Part shown: one piece after another, positions 24,620 through 36,059 of the stretch
Layout of the letters: each line of letters begins with the position of its first letter
Position numbering within the stretch: position 1 is the first letter of the stretch
Source: Cryptomeria japonica
Lineage: Eukaryota; Streptophyta; Pinopsida; Cupressales; Cupressaceae
Length of the DNA stretch: 64,000 nt
Assembly: GCF_030272615.1 (NCBI RefSeq)
Contig: NC_081405.1
Location: forward strand, 605,478,177-605,542,176
Direction of reading: 5' to 3'
The notes under the pieces: model-generated
Told to the model about the DNA's origin: nothing
The model's database searches: none
The model's input: only the letters and a program-made list of their open reading frames with translations
Translations under genes and position numbers: made by a program

Positions 24620-25504
24620 TGGGTAAGTGCAAGAAGTTGTGTCCACTTTTTGGCCAAAAAGTGGAAGCTTTTTCCCTTTTTTTTCAATTTCGTCCCATTT
24701 GACCTAAATATTTTAGGCACTTAAAGAATGAATCTTAAAAAAATTCAGAAATAGAAAATGTAGTGCTTGAACTCTACTTTCCAAATATGTAATTTATTTT
24801 AATACCCAGATCTTAAAAATAAAGTTTGAATAGGCATTACTAAAACCTATAGTTTAAATGTCACTTTTCAGGACCATACCATGCCCGTGTACGGCAAACA
24901 TAATTTGACCTAAATGAAAAAAATTTATAAATCCTTTTGGGGAAAGATCTATAACTCACTCACCTTTGATGAGAATATTTTTTTGTAATTTTTTTCTGCA
25001 TATATTTTTTTTTGTTAATTTTTTATTGGGCATAATCATTGTTTTGAAAAATTCTTGTGTACGGCAAGCATACTTTGACCTGAACTTAACAATTTTTGGT
25101 TTTGTTTTTTTAAAACTGTATAGAATTGTCTCTAGTTTGATGCCATATATTTTTTTTTCAAAAAACTTTAAAACAAGAAAGTTATTAAAAAACAAAAAAA
25201 CCATGTTATTTCAAGTTTATAGACCTCTTTCATTAGTAATTATTTTTAAAATAAAAATATTGATCAATTTTTTTTTAAAATTACATATTTAGAATCTAGA
25301 TAGTCTCTACTATAATGGGTTTTCATTGTTTAAAAAAATTCTGATAATTTGGTGTTCAGATATATTTTTGAAGTCATTATTTTATATGAAGATTGATTTG
25401 GCCTTCAAGTTGCAGGTCAAACCAGGTCCAAGCCTAAGGGTAGACTCTCCAAGCCATTTCCCAAGCCAAAAACCGAAGCTACAACTGAACCAAAGTTGAA
25501 ATTT

Positions 25505-25620
25505 TTAGAAACGGGATCCCATTTATCCCGTTTCATTTTTTAAAATAATTAAAACAATGTTTAGCACACGAGATCCCATTTCAAAAACAAAACGGGATCC
25601 CGTTATCCCATTTTGTTTTT
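25505..25620. repeat. T2 left subterminal palindromes (GGGATCCC core)
   Basis: Copies of aaacgggatcccatt and acgggatcccgttat, self-complementary. They match the cluster at 28860-28972 on the other side of the internal array. Confidence 0.75.
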
Positions 25621-25864
25621 TGTTTTTTTTTTTTAATTTATTTATTTTATTTTATTTATTTATTTTTTTTTAAAAAAAACAAACAAACTATATATAAATG
25701 AAATATTAAATTTAAGTTTAAGTCATATTTCCCTTAGTCTTTTTCCCTTCTTATACTTTAAGTTATATTTTATGTATATATTAGCAGGATGTTTGAGAAT
25801 GGTTTCAGATCTCTAAGAGTTATAATATACATATTCTAGATTTTAGAAGATCTTATAAATTGTG

Positions 25865-28625
25865 ATGTAATAGGACTTATAATGTCATAACACAGCCTAT
25901 TATGTCATAATAAGTCTCATTGGTACATAATAGGTCCTAATGTGTCATAATAGGTCATATTGTGTCATAATAGGTCTTATTGTGACATAATACGACCTAT
26001 TATGTCATAATAGGTCATATTATGTCATAAGACCCCTCAAAAGAACCTATTATGACATTATACCTCTTAATAGGAACTATTATGACTTAAGACCCCTTAG
26101 TAAGACCTATTATGTCATAATAGGTCCTATAATGTCATAAGACTCCTTAAGAGGACATGTCATGTCATAATAGGTCCTATTATGTCATAAAACCCCTTAA
26201 GAGGATGTATTATTATATTATACCCATTAGTAGGACCTTTTAAAGGGTATTATGTCATAATAGGACTGATTATGACATAATAGGACCTATGATGACATAA
26301 TAGGTCATATTATGTCATCATAGGTCCTATTATGACATCATAGGTCATATTATGTCATAAAAACCCTTAAGAGGAACTATTATGACTTTATACCCCTTAG
26401 TAGGACTTGTTAAGAGGTATTATGTCATAACAAGACCTATTGTGACATAATAAGACCTATAATATCATAATACGACCTATTACATCATAATAGGTCTTTT
26501 TATGACATAATAGGTCCTTTTGTGTCATAATACCCCTTACGAGGACCTATTATGACATTATACCTCTTACTATGACCTATTATGACATAAGACCCCTTAG
26601 TAGGACCTATTATGACATAATAGGATTGATTATCATATAATAGGACCTATTATGTCATAGAGGTCCTATAATGTCATAAGACCCCTTAAGAGAACCTATT
26701 ATGTCATAATTGGTCCTATTATGTTATAAGACCCCTTAAGAGGACCTATTATAACATTATGCCCCTCACTAGGACCTGTTAAAGGGTATTATGTCATAAA
26801 AAGACCAATTATAACATAATATGATCTATGATGATGTAATAGGTCCTATTATGTCATCGTAGGTCCTATTATGACATCATAGGTCATATTATGTCATAAA
26901 ACCCCTTAAGAGGACCTATTACGACTTTATACCCCTTACTATGACATGTTAAGGGGTATTATGTCATAATAGGACCTATTGCAATATATGGCCCTTTAGT
27001 AGGACCTATTATGACATATGTAGAGAAAGATAAGTTGGTTGGAAGAGAGAGATGGTATGTTTAGATTCTAGTTGAGGGGTATTATGTCACAACAAGACCT
27101 ATTGTGACATAATAGGTCCTATTGTGACATAATAGGTCCTATTGTGACATAATACGACCTATTATGACATAAGACCCCTTAGTAGAACCTATTATGACAT
27201 AATATGATAGATTATCACATAATAGAACCTATTATGTCATAATAGGTCCTATTATGTCATAATACCCCTTAAGAGGACCTATTATGACATTATACCTCTT
27301 ACTAGGACCTATTATGACATAATAGGGTTTATTATCACATAATAGGACCTATTATGTCATAATAGGTCCTATAATGTCATAATAGGTTTTATTATGTCAT
27401 AAGACCCCTTAAGGGGACCTATTATGCCATTATACCCCTTACTAGGACCCGTTAAAGGGTATTATGTTATAATAGGACTAATAATGACATAATAGGATCT
27501 ATGATGATATAATAGGTCCTATTATGTCATCATAGGTCATATTATGACATCATAGGTCATATTATGTCATAAAACCCCTTAAGAGGACCTATTATGACTT
27601 TATACCCCTTACTAGGACTTGTTAATGGGTATTATGTCATAATAGGACCTATTGTGACATAATAAGACTTATAATGTCATAATATGACCTATTATGTCAT
27701 AATAGGTCTCATTGTGACATAATAGGTCCTATTATGACATAATACGACCTATTATGTCATAATAGGTCTCATTGTGACATAATAGGTCCTATTATGACAT
27801 AATACGACCTATTATGTCATAATACAACCTATTATATCACAAGACCCCTTAAGAGGACCTATTATGACATTATACCTCTTACTAGGACCTATTATGACAT
27901 AAGACCCCTTAGTAGGACATATTATGACATATGTAGAGAAAGATAAGTTGGTTGAGAGAGAGAGATGGTACTTTTAGAGAGAGTTAAGGGGTATTATGTC
28001 ATAATAGGACCTATTGTGACATAATATGACCTATAATGTCATAATACGACATATTTGTCATAATAGGTCACATTGTGACATAATAGGACGTATTATGTCA
28101 CAATATGACTTATTATGTCATAATAGGACCTATAATGTCATAATAGGACCTATAATGTCATAATATGACTTATTATGTCATAATAGGTCACATTGTGACA
28201 TAATAGGACCAATTGTGACATAATAGGTCCTATTGTGACATAATACGACCTATTATGTCATAAGACCCCTTAACAAGACCTATTATGACATAAGACCCCT
28301 TAGTAGGATCTATTATGACATAATAAGATCGATTATCACATATTATGACCTATTATGTCATAATAGGTCCTATAATGTCATAAGACCCCTTAAGAGGACC
28401 TAACATTATACCCCTTTGTAGGACCCGTTAAAGGGTATTATGTCATAATAAGACTAATAATGACATAATAAGACCTATGATGATGTAATAGGTCCTATTA
28501 TGTCATCATAGGTCTTATTATGACATCATAGGTCATATTATATCATAAAACCCCTTAAGAAGACCTATTATGACTTTATACCCCTTACTAGGACTTGTTA
28601 AGGGGTATTATGTCATAATAGGACC
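25865..28625. repeat. T2 internal array of short palindromes (TATTATGTCATAATAGGTCC type)
   Basis: About 2.75 kb of roughly 20-base units: acctattatgtcataatagg and its reverse-complement variant with gacat. Each centre, ttatgtcataa or ttatgacataa, is a near-perfect palindrome. Higher-order units contain gaccccttaagaggacc. Two unrelated islands with agagaaagataagttggtt (27012-27045 and 27937-27975) show that a longer block of about 930 bases was duplicated. No coding content. Confidence 0.92.
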
Positions 28626-28859
28626 TATGTTATGTAGGTAGGGGGTAAGGGGAGGTGTATGGAGATAGCAAAGAAAAAGAGTAAAGAGTTAACGACGTGA
28701 GAGAGAGGTAGAGACATAGTTTTAGATTTTGGGAGAGAGGAGACAAAGTGAGATAAAAAGGAAAAAAAAACAAAGAGAAATGTGACATATATAAATTTTA
28801 TATTTCATGTATATATAGCTTGCATTTTTTAGAATTTAAAAAAAAAAAACAAAAAAAAA

Positions 28860-28972
28860 ATGGGATCCTGTTTTGTTTTTGAAACGGGATCCCGTTTTGT
28901 TTTGAAACAGGATCCCGTTTCTAGATCTAGGCTCGGGATCCCGAAGCTAAACGGGATCCTGTTTCGTTTCTC
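28860..28972. repeat. T2 right subterminal palindromes (GGGATCCC core)
   Basis: At least five copies of aaacgggatcccgttt variants, including ggctcgggatcccgaagc. They mirror 25505-25620. Confidence 0.78.
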
Positions 28973-31059
28973 ATGCATTTCGTGAGATTTGCCTTTTTTT
29001 CTAAGTGTAAAACTTCCACACTAAGTGGACACAACTTTGTGCACTTACCCACTCCCTGATTATCTTCCTATCCTCTTCTGTACTATCAAGAGCATGTCTA
29101 TATGTAATGTGAACAAAAATAGCAATCTGGACTGAATTGTAGTATTGAGACTGTACCTCATTCTATGGTTGCAATGTATAGTTCTCTACAAAATCAACCA
29201 CCGATACAATATTGCCAATCGGGAAAGATTTCATACACATCTTGAACTGTTGATCCAACCACTGAGACCTATAGGTGTGCCTTGCATACTTGTAGAAAAG
29301 ATTTTCCTTAAAATCCAAAATAAAATCAGCAATACTCACTTCTCTTGAGACTAATTCGCATCTAGAACCTTCACCTCCACTCTTCAAAGTATATTTCACT
29401 GTCTCGTATCTTTTTTTCTCAACATAATTATTTCCAAACTCGTGTTCGCTGCCCTCATGAAAACATGAAACAAACTTTGACAACCCACCACATTCTGAGC
29501 ACTTCTCATTCAAACAATCATTTCTATAGAAATAGCAGCCATCATCTCTAGGGCATAAAAATAGATCTTGCAAGTCTCTTGATGATCTCGAAAATAGCAT
29601 TGCACCACACTCCTACAACATCTCATTAGTATGCATCGTAGAATGAATATGACATAAAAGTTCATGGTACATTAAAAACTCCACATGGTACTTGCAACAA
29701 TAGGTATTGCGAATCTTAAGAGGAACACAATAAAATGGTTTTAAAGATTCAAAGGCCCTTTGTGATATTTGCAAATTTGGATGTAAGTCACAAAAAAAAT
29801 TGTACAACATTGTTTGGCTTGATTCCAAGAAATGTTTGGGATGCGATGTGCAGTCTCGGTTGCTGATTCTTAATTTCAAAACGTCCTTTACATTGGGTGA
29901 CACTCTAGAATTAGAGTGAAAAAATTGTTGAATCTCTTCCTTCACATTGTCAGTCAACTTTCTATCAACACGTGGAAGCCCCCCACCAAATGCCCATTTA
30001 TCTTGTTGAAGTGGATCATCAAGTCTTTGTCATCGTGCAAGTGCTCTATCCAAAGTTTTACGGTTTATGTTAAAATCAACACAAGTTTGTCTCATTTGAT
30101 GAGCCTTCCTCAATTGATGGCTTACTAAGGAGGTTGTAATCACTCTTCGAGCGGCTCTCTTATCTCTTTCTTTGGTATTCTTTCCAATAGAATTGAGATC
30201 GTCAAATAGATTTTTTCCAATAATAGAATTTCTCTCCATCTTCTTGTTCATACGAATCTTCAATTTGTTTAGCAATGGTCTCATCTTTATCATCTTTAGC
30301 AATTGAACAAAGAGTTGGCATTGCTCAGTCAATGTCTTATTGCTAAAATTTTGGTTGAAAAGTTGTGTAGCCCACAACCGAATGGTTCTTGTTGACCTCT
30401 TGCCTTAAAGATTCGCAATAATGTTCTCATCAATTTCAAATAACCATTTTGGGGTTCTTGAAGGTCTTGGATTTGGAATTTGTCTTTCATCCATGAGAGG
30501 GTCTTCATTTCTAAAGTAATTAGGTGTTACATATGGTTCACTTGGCTGAGCAATTCCACCTTCAACGTTAAAGTTTTCCACATTTTCACCTCCTATGTCA
30601 AAATTTTCCACATGTTGAGCATTTTCATTATCACTTTCAACATTTTCAAAATTTTCAATATTTTCACTTTCAAAATCTACATTTTCATTTTCAATAACTT
30701 GTGGCACATTTTCAAATTCAATTTCCTCTTCAGTTGAAGTAACATTGGCAATATTTAACATACCTTGTCTTCTCCTCCTATGACATTCTCTATCTCTTTC
30801 TCTATACACTTCAATTTGGTCATTTGAAAGTTTTCTTTTGCATTTAGACTTCCGATGACTACTACTCCCCATTTCCCTCCACACATGCACCTTCGTGATT
30901 GACAATGTAAGTTTTCACTTTAAGAATCTCCCAAAAGCACAAATTTGTCTCTAGCTGTTTGAAAACCCGTGATCCTCGATAGAAAATAGAATATGCAGAC
31001 TGTGGGTCATTGGAATCTATAGAATGGCCAACAAACCCTTTTTTTCTCAATTTTTTGTA

Positions 31060-31313
31060 CAAAAATTGGATATTGGATAAAATCGGATATCGGATTTTAT
31101 CCGATATTGGATAAAATCGGATATCGGATTTTATTCGATATCCGATTTTAGTACAAAATTTATGGTCCCCCAAAAAAATTCCCGTTGCCGCCATTTATTT
31201 GTAATCTGCCACATTGTAGAAATCCGATATCCGATTAAATTAGGATATCAGATTTTAGTAGTCATAGAGAGAGAGAGAGAGGGAGAGAGAGAGAGAGAGG
31301 AGGAGGAGGAGGA

Positions 31314-31344
<31 letters not shown>

Positions 31345-31507
31345 GAGGAGGAGGAGGAGGAGAGGGAGAGAGGAGGAGAGAGAGAGAGAGGAGGAGAGGG
31401 AGAGAGGAGGAGAGAGAGAGAGAGAGAAGGAAGGAGAGAGAGAGAGAGGATGGGGTCCTATGGTGTCGTTAGGGGTCCTATGGTGTCTAGAGAGAGAGAG
31501 AAGGAAG

Positions 31508-31538
<31 letters not shown>

Positions 31539-32282
31539 GGGTCCTATGGTGTCGTTAGGGGTCCTATGGTGTCTTGGGACACCATAGGACCCCTTAAGAC
31601 ACAATATGACCCCTAACAACATGATTTGGTGTCTTAAGGGGTCCTATGGTGTTGTTAGGGGTCATATGGTGTCCATAGGAGTCATATGGTGTCTTTGGAC
31701 ACCATAGGACCCCTTAGGACACAATATGACCCCTTAGGACACAATATGACCCAAAGCAACCGAATATGGTGTCATTAGGGGTCATATGGTGTCCTAAGAG
31801 GTCATAAGGGTTCATGGGACACCATATGACCCCTAACGACATGCTTTGGTATCTTAAGGGGTCCTATGGTGTCCCGAGGAGCCATATGGTGTCTTAGGAC
31901 ACCATAGGACCACTTAGGACACAATATGACCCCTTAGGACACAATATGACCCAAAGCGACCCAATATGGTGTCATTAGGGGTCATATGGTGTCCTAAGAG
32001 GTCATAAGGGTTCTTGGGACACCATATGACCCCTAACGACATGCTTTGGTATCTTAAGGGGTCCTATGGTGTCCCAAGACACCATATGAACCCTAACGAC
32101 ACCATAGGACCCCTTAAGACACCAAATTGTGTCGTTAGGGGTCATATTGTCTCTCTCTCTCTTTCTCCCTCTCTCCCTCTCCTCCTCTCTCTCTCTCCTC
32201 CTCTCTCTCTCTCTCCCTCTCCCTCTCCTCCTCCTCCTCCTCCTCTCTCTCTCTCTCCACCTCTCTCTCTCTCTCCCTCTCC

Positions 32283-32327
<45 letters not shown>

Positions 32328-32503
32328 TCTCTCTCCCTCTCCACCTCTCTCTCTCTCTCTGTCTCTCTCTGTCTCTCTCTCTCCACCTCTCTCTCTCTCT
32401 CTTTCTCCCTCTCCTCTCTCCCTCTCTCCCTCTCCTTTCTCCCTCTCTCCCTCTCCTCCTTCTCCCTCTCCTCCCTCTCCTCCCTCTCCCTCTCCCTCTC
32501 TCC

Positions 32504-32552
<49 letters not shown>

Positions 32553-32688
32553 TCTCCCTCTCTCTCTCTCCCTCTCTCTCTCTCTTTCTCCCCCTCTCCC
32601 TCTCTCCCTCTCTTTCTCCTTTCTCCCTCTCTCCCTCTCCTCCCTCTCCCTCTCTCCCTCTCTCTCTCTCTCTCTCTTTCTCCCTCTC

Positions 32689-32748
<60 letters not shown>

Positions 32749-32800
32749 AAAAATATGACTAATAAAATCCGATATCCGATTTTTGTAGACAAATTTTAAA
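31060..32800. repeat. T1 right inverted-repeat region: GGATATC arms, GA/CT tracts and palindromic array
   Basis: The left arm (31068-31255) has repeated atcggatatcgg/ccgatatccg motifs. A GA tract (31264-31540) and an array of ggtgtcttgggacacc / ggtcctatggtgtc units (31450-32148) follow, then a 600-base CT tract (32149-32748) and a right arm ending aaaatccgatatccg (32764-32778). The GA and CT tracts and the outer motifs are inverted relative to each other, so the whole block could fold into a giant hairpin. The long frames here are Arg/Glu or Ser/Leu artefacts. Confidence 0.85.
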
Positions 32801-33606
32801 ATTTCCAATTTAGGCTCGGGAATGCTTTGGTATTTGGCTTGGAAGTGACAAGCCTAGAAAGTCAATTGAAAAAACTTGTTTTTCAGTATTCCTTGATTTT
32901 CCAGACTTTACACTAGTGGCTGATGACTTTTTTTGTAACCAAAATTGATAAAACGAAAAAGGTTTTTTAAAGACGTTCCCAGCTTTCCAACAATATAAGG
33001 CTCGTCTTATTTCGACTTTAATAAATAATTATTATTTATTTTCTAATTGAATTCTGACAATAGTCCTGATTGATATACTGATTGAAAAACACTCATAACT
33101 TTCAAACGGTATAACATTTTTTGAAACCGAAACATGTGTCACATCCTATGCTTCGTCTACTATAGGAAAAATTAAAAAAAATAAATTTCATAAAGTTTTG
33201 ACCAAGTTAAGGTGGTCAGACGTAGGAGTTTCTTAATTTCTGAAAAGTTGTAGTAAAAAATTCATAAATAATTATTTAATTTATTAAAAATTAAAAAAAA
33301 TATGTGTCACAGCTGGACATGAGTCTAATACTTATATTATAAATATTATAAAAAAATATTAAGATTTGATTGTGATTAGGGTGGTCAGACATATGTCTAC
33401 TTCTTATTTTTTTCCTGAAATTTTAGTACCACTGCATTGAAATTTGAAATTTTCATCAAATAGGATTTTTTTTTTCCAAAAAACTAGTAGCTTAGAAACT
33501 ACATTCAATTTTCTATATATTCTCTTCTTACATATTTTAAAAATAATGTTCACAACTTATTCAAATTTTCATGTCAAGTTGCATAACTCTGATTTTTTGA
33601 AATTTC
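32801..33606. other. T1 right interior, non-coding
   Basis: AT-rich sequence without a credible ORF. The phrase agggtggtcagacatatg (33379-33396) echoes aaggtggtcagacgtagg (33210-33227), a short direct repeat. Confidence 0.4.
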
Positions 33607-33649
33607 ATTGCCACTTAAGGCCCTATTTTGGCACACCATGATCCTGCAC
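33607..33649 (-). repeat. T1 right terminal inverted repeat
   Basis: The reverse complement begins GTGCAGGATCA and ends AGTGGCAATG, matching 17077-17110 with a 10-base insertion. Confidence 0.82.
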
Positions 33650-35904
33650 ATACCCCAATTCAGGAAGAATACCTTAAATTTGGAGGGATTAATCTTTTGA
33701 CCTAATATGTAACAATATATATCTAAAACTTCATTAATGATCTTGGCATCCCTCATTGATGCTTCCCAAAATATAACTATATCATCTGCAAACAAGATGT
33801 AGGTGATATAAATGTCCATTTGTGTTATTCCTATATGTTTCGAAAGATTATTGCAATGCCAAATAACAATCTATTAAGAGGATCTCCTAAAATTATGAAC
33901 AAGTAAGGAGATAGTGGGTCTCCTTGTCGAACCCCTTGAGATGCCAAGAAAAAGCCATGAGGTATCCCATTCACAAGTATTGAAAACTTATCCCCAGAGA
34001 TGAAAGAAATTATCCATGTACACCTTTTTTGGAGAAGCCAAACTTGAGAAGCAACTGCTCTAAAAATAACCAGTTAACCCAATCATATGCTTTCATTATA
34101 TCTAGCTTAATGATCATAGCATCACATTTATATTGATTAACAAGTTGTAATATCACATGCCCTATTAATGCACCCTCAGTTGTCTCTTTTCCTAGGACAA
34201 AACCCCCTATTCCTCTTAAATAATTTTAGGAATGAGCTTGGCCAATCTGAGAGATATAGATTTAGTAAAAAAATTGTACACTGTGTTACACAAGGATATG
34301 GGCCTAAAGTCAGAAAAGGTAGAAGGAGAATAAGATTTGGGAATGAGAGCAATAAAAGTATTATTAAATTGTTTAAGAATGTTCTCATTCCTTCTCAATT
34401 CTTCTAGAGTTGTCTAGAGATCAAAACCAACAAAATCCCAATAATTCTAAAAAAACAAAGTTGTAAAACCATCTACCCCTAGAGCTTTGTCTAGCGCCAT
34501 AGAAAAAACTACATCTCTAACTTCTTCTAAAGAAAAAGGACTCAGGAGTTCAAGATTATCCTAATTGGAGATCATTGTGGTAATTTGTTCCAAAAAATTT
34601 GAAGGATCAGAAAGATTAGCATCATTATTTGTATCTTAGGCTACAAAAAGCTTTGAGAAAATTTATACTGCTTCATCCTGAATCTAACCCCTGTCAATAA
34701 GAGTTTTAGCTAAGATATTTTTAATTTGACGGATAATATTTGATACACTTCTCATTTTGGCAGATGAGTGAAAAATTTGGTATTCCTATCCCCATCTCAA
34801 AGCCACAATTCCCTTGATTTCTACTGCCAAAATATTTCCTCCCACTTCAACACCTCATCCAATAGATTTTACAAATTTCTTTCGAGCTAATATGAGGTAT
34901 CATTAATACCATTCTGAATGATATCTTCATTTACTTTCCTCAATTTGTATCTAAATTATTTTTAGATGCAAAAACATTTTTGAAAACCTGAATATTCCTT
35001 TCTCTTATCTTAATTTTGAGGAAATATAGATTTTTACACAACTGAAACATTCTCAAATCCACGCACATAAGGATAATTTTTTCACCAAAATTTGAGAGAA
35101 GGAAGGAAACACAAATCTCGAAACCACATTTGTTCAAAGTTGAATGAAGACTTAGGTTTAACAGGTGATGTAACAAAAGTCACATTCAATTGAAGCACAA
35201 AATGATATGACCCAAAAAGGGATATAATTTCAGTAGTGCTTACTCCAAGTTTAGAAGACAATATTGGATTAATAAAAAATCTTCCTAATCTCTCAATAAT
35301 ATATTAAAAAAATTTCCTTCTATTAGACCAAGTAATCTTTCCATTGGTAGGGACAAAATCTTTGAGACCATTACTCATCATAGAGGTATTAAAATCTTCC
35401 ATTATTTTCAAAGGAGGAACAATTCCTCCCATTTTATCATTGATTGAAGTTTTCATTGAAATCCCCACCAAGAATGAAAGGGACATCATGATAATTCTCC
35501 AATACTAAAGATATAGAATCCCACAAACATTTTTTCCCCACAATCAAATTTGGGCCATAAATATTTAACACATGACAAAAATAATTATGTATATTCACTT
35601 GCACCTATATAAAGTTGGCTTTGGCTTGAATCTTCTTGACCTAAATATCTTTACCCTTCCAAAGCACTGCAAGACCTCCTGATGCTCCCAAAGATGAAGA
35701 GGCTACTAAACACCATTTCTTCCATGACACAAATGGCTAAGGACTCTCCTCCTCAAAAAAAATTGTTTCTTGAATCAAAACCAGATCATCCCCACAAGAT
35801 TCAATCTAAGACTTGATGAGACATATTTTGTTAGGGGCATTAAGGCGCCTAACTTTCCATGTTATAATCTTTATACCTACTGAGGATAGCGATATGCTCT
35901 CCAT
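33650..35904 (-). pseudogene. LINE-B ORF2, 5' half (endonuclease and RT palm)
   Basis: The minus strand from the ATG at 35904 gives MESISLSSVG, then ITWKVRRLNAPNK and DLVLIQET: the start of an APE-type endonuclease. It continues with ILGGDFNENFNQ-like sequence at about 35450 and the endonuclease C-terminal part ending NGKITWSNRRKFF near 35304. RT follows: KALGVDGF at about 34480, FIALIPKSYSPSTFSDFRPI (34398-34216 frame), and the catalytic YILFADDIVIF at about 33770-33800. It stops at 33650, where T1 begins, directly after PSKFKVFFLNWGM, and continues at 17076. Many stops and frameshifts. LINE-A has the matching domains intact for comparison. Confidence 0.9.
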
Positions 35905-35954
35905 GATCTCATAATTTCATGTAAAGTTGTTTGAATACCTACTTTGACTTCTTC

Positions 35955-36059
35955 CTTTTTTCTTGTTTTTTGATGGCTTTCCATATGCTTCGGATTCTTA
36001 GATTGACTTTTTTCTTGTTTTTTGATGGCTTTCCATATGCTTAGGATTCTTAGATTGAC
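35955..36059. repeat. Tandem duplication of a 52-base unit
   Basis: Two nearly identical copies of a unit containing cttgttttttgatggctttc and ggattcttagattgac, just upstream of LINE-B ORF2. Probably in the remnant of LINE-B ORF1 or its inter-ORF region. Confidence 0.85.

Larger units (their letters stand above)
24620..29050. mobile_element. T2, 4.4-kb non-autonomous TIR element nested in the T1 transposase gene
   Basis: The ends are inverted repeats. The left (24621) reads gggtaagtgca then agttgtgtccactt; the reverse complement of the right end (29050) gives the same with 2 mismatches in the first 28 positions. The target duplication is 3 bp. No transposase-like ORF is present; frames such as 24966-25292 are T-rich low complexity. 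The interior has subterminal palindromes around GGGATCCC and a 2.8-kb array of short palindromes. Next to the left end is GGCCAAAAAGTGG (24652-24664), also found in the T1 left TIR, suggesting a related or shared transposition system. Strand cannot be assigned. Confidence 0.82.
23537..30905 (-). pseudogene. T1 transposase-like gene, DDE-type, interrupted by T2
   Basis: One frame runs from the ATG at 30905 to 29054. After T2 it resumes at 24616 and ends at 23537 after a frameshift near 23810, about 975 residues in all. The N-terminus is basic (KSKCKRKLSNDQIEVYRERD), then comes an Asn/Glu-rich repeat stretch (30720-30560). A conserved block follows at 29960-29640 (HPNLQISQRAFESLKPFYCV), then a Cys-rich zinc-like motif (CYFYRNDCLNEKCSECGG). 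Candidate catalytic acids are D in VVDFVENY (29193-29195), D in WSDNCMGQFKNARMFYW (24492-24494) and E in FEAGHGKGEHDGAGA (24375-24377). This resembles a DDE-like family widespread in eukaryotic genomes, from memory; superfamily not assigned. In-frame stops at about 30402, 30028, 29611 and 29163. It would cut and paste T1 DNA in the nucleus. Confidence 0.75.
17077..33649 (-). mobile_element. T1, 16.6-kb TIR DNA transposon inserted in LINE-B
   Basis: The two halves of LINE-B break off exactly where inverted repeats begin. The left end reads GTGCAGGATCA (17077) and the reverse complement of the right end also reads GTGCAGGATCA (33649). Imperfect identity continues to AGTGGCAATG (17101-17110 and 33607-33616), with a 10-base indel. 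Flanks are cta on the left and ata on the right, so any 2-3 bp target duplication is imperfect. The body holds a transposase-like gene (-), a multi-exon gene (+), possibly a third gene (-), tandem repeats and a nested element, T2. I cannot assign it to a named superfamily. Orientation is given by the transposase. Confidence 0.82.

Noticed and set aside
24966-25292. Hydrophobic 108-residue ORF that looks membrane-like
   Set aside because: Phe/Leu/Ile-rich translation of T-rich DNA inside the non-coding arm of T2.
25865-28625. CRISPR-like array of regularly repeated palindromes
   Set aside because: Units are contiguous with no unique spacers, this is plant DNA, and the array sits inside a TIR element.
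31162-32808. Long ORFs rich in Arg/Glu or Ser/Leu/Pro (up to 268 residues)
   Set aside because: They read GA and CT simple repeats in all frames; no domain and no start context.
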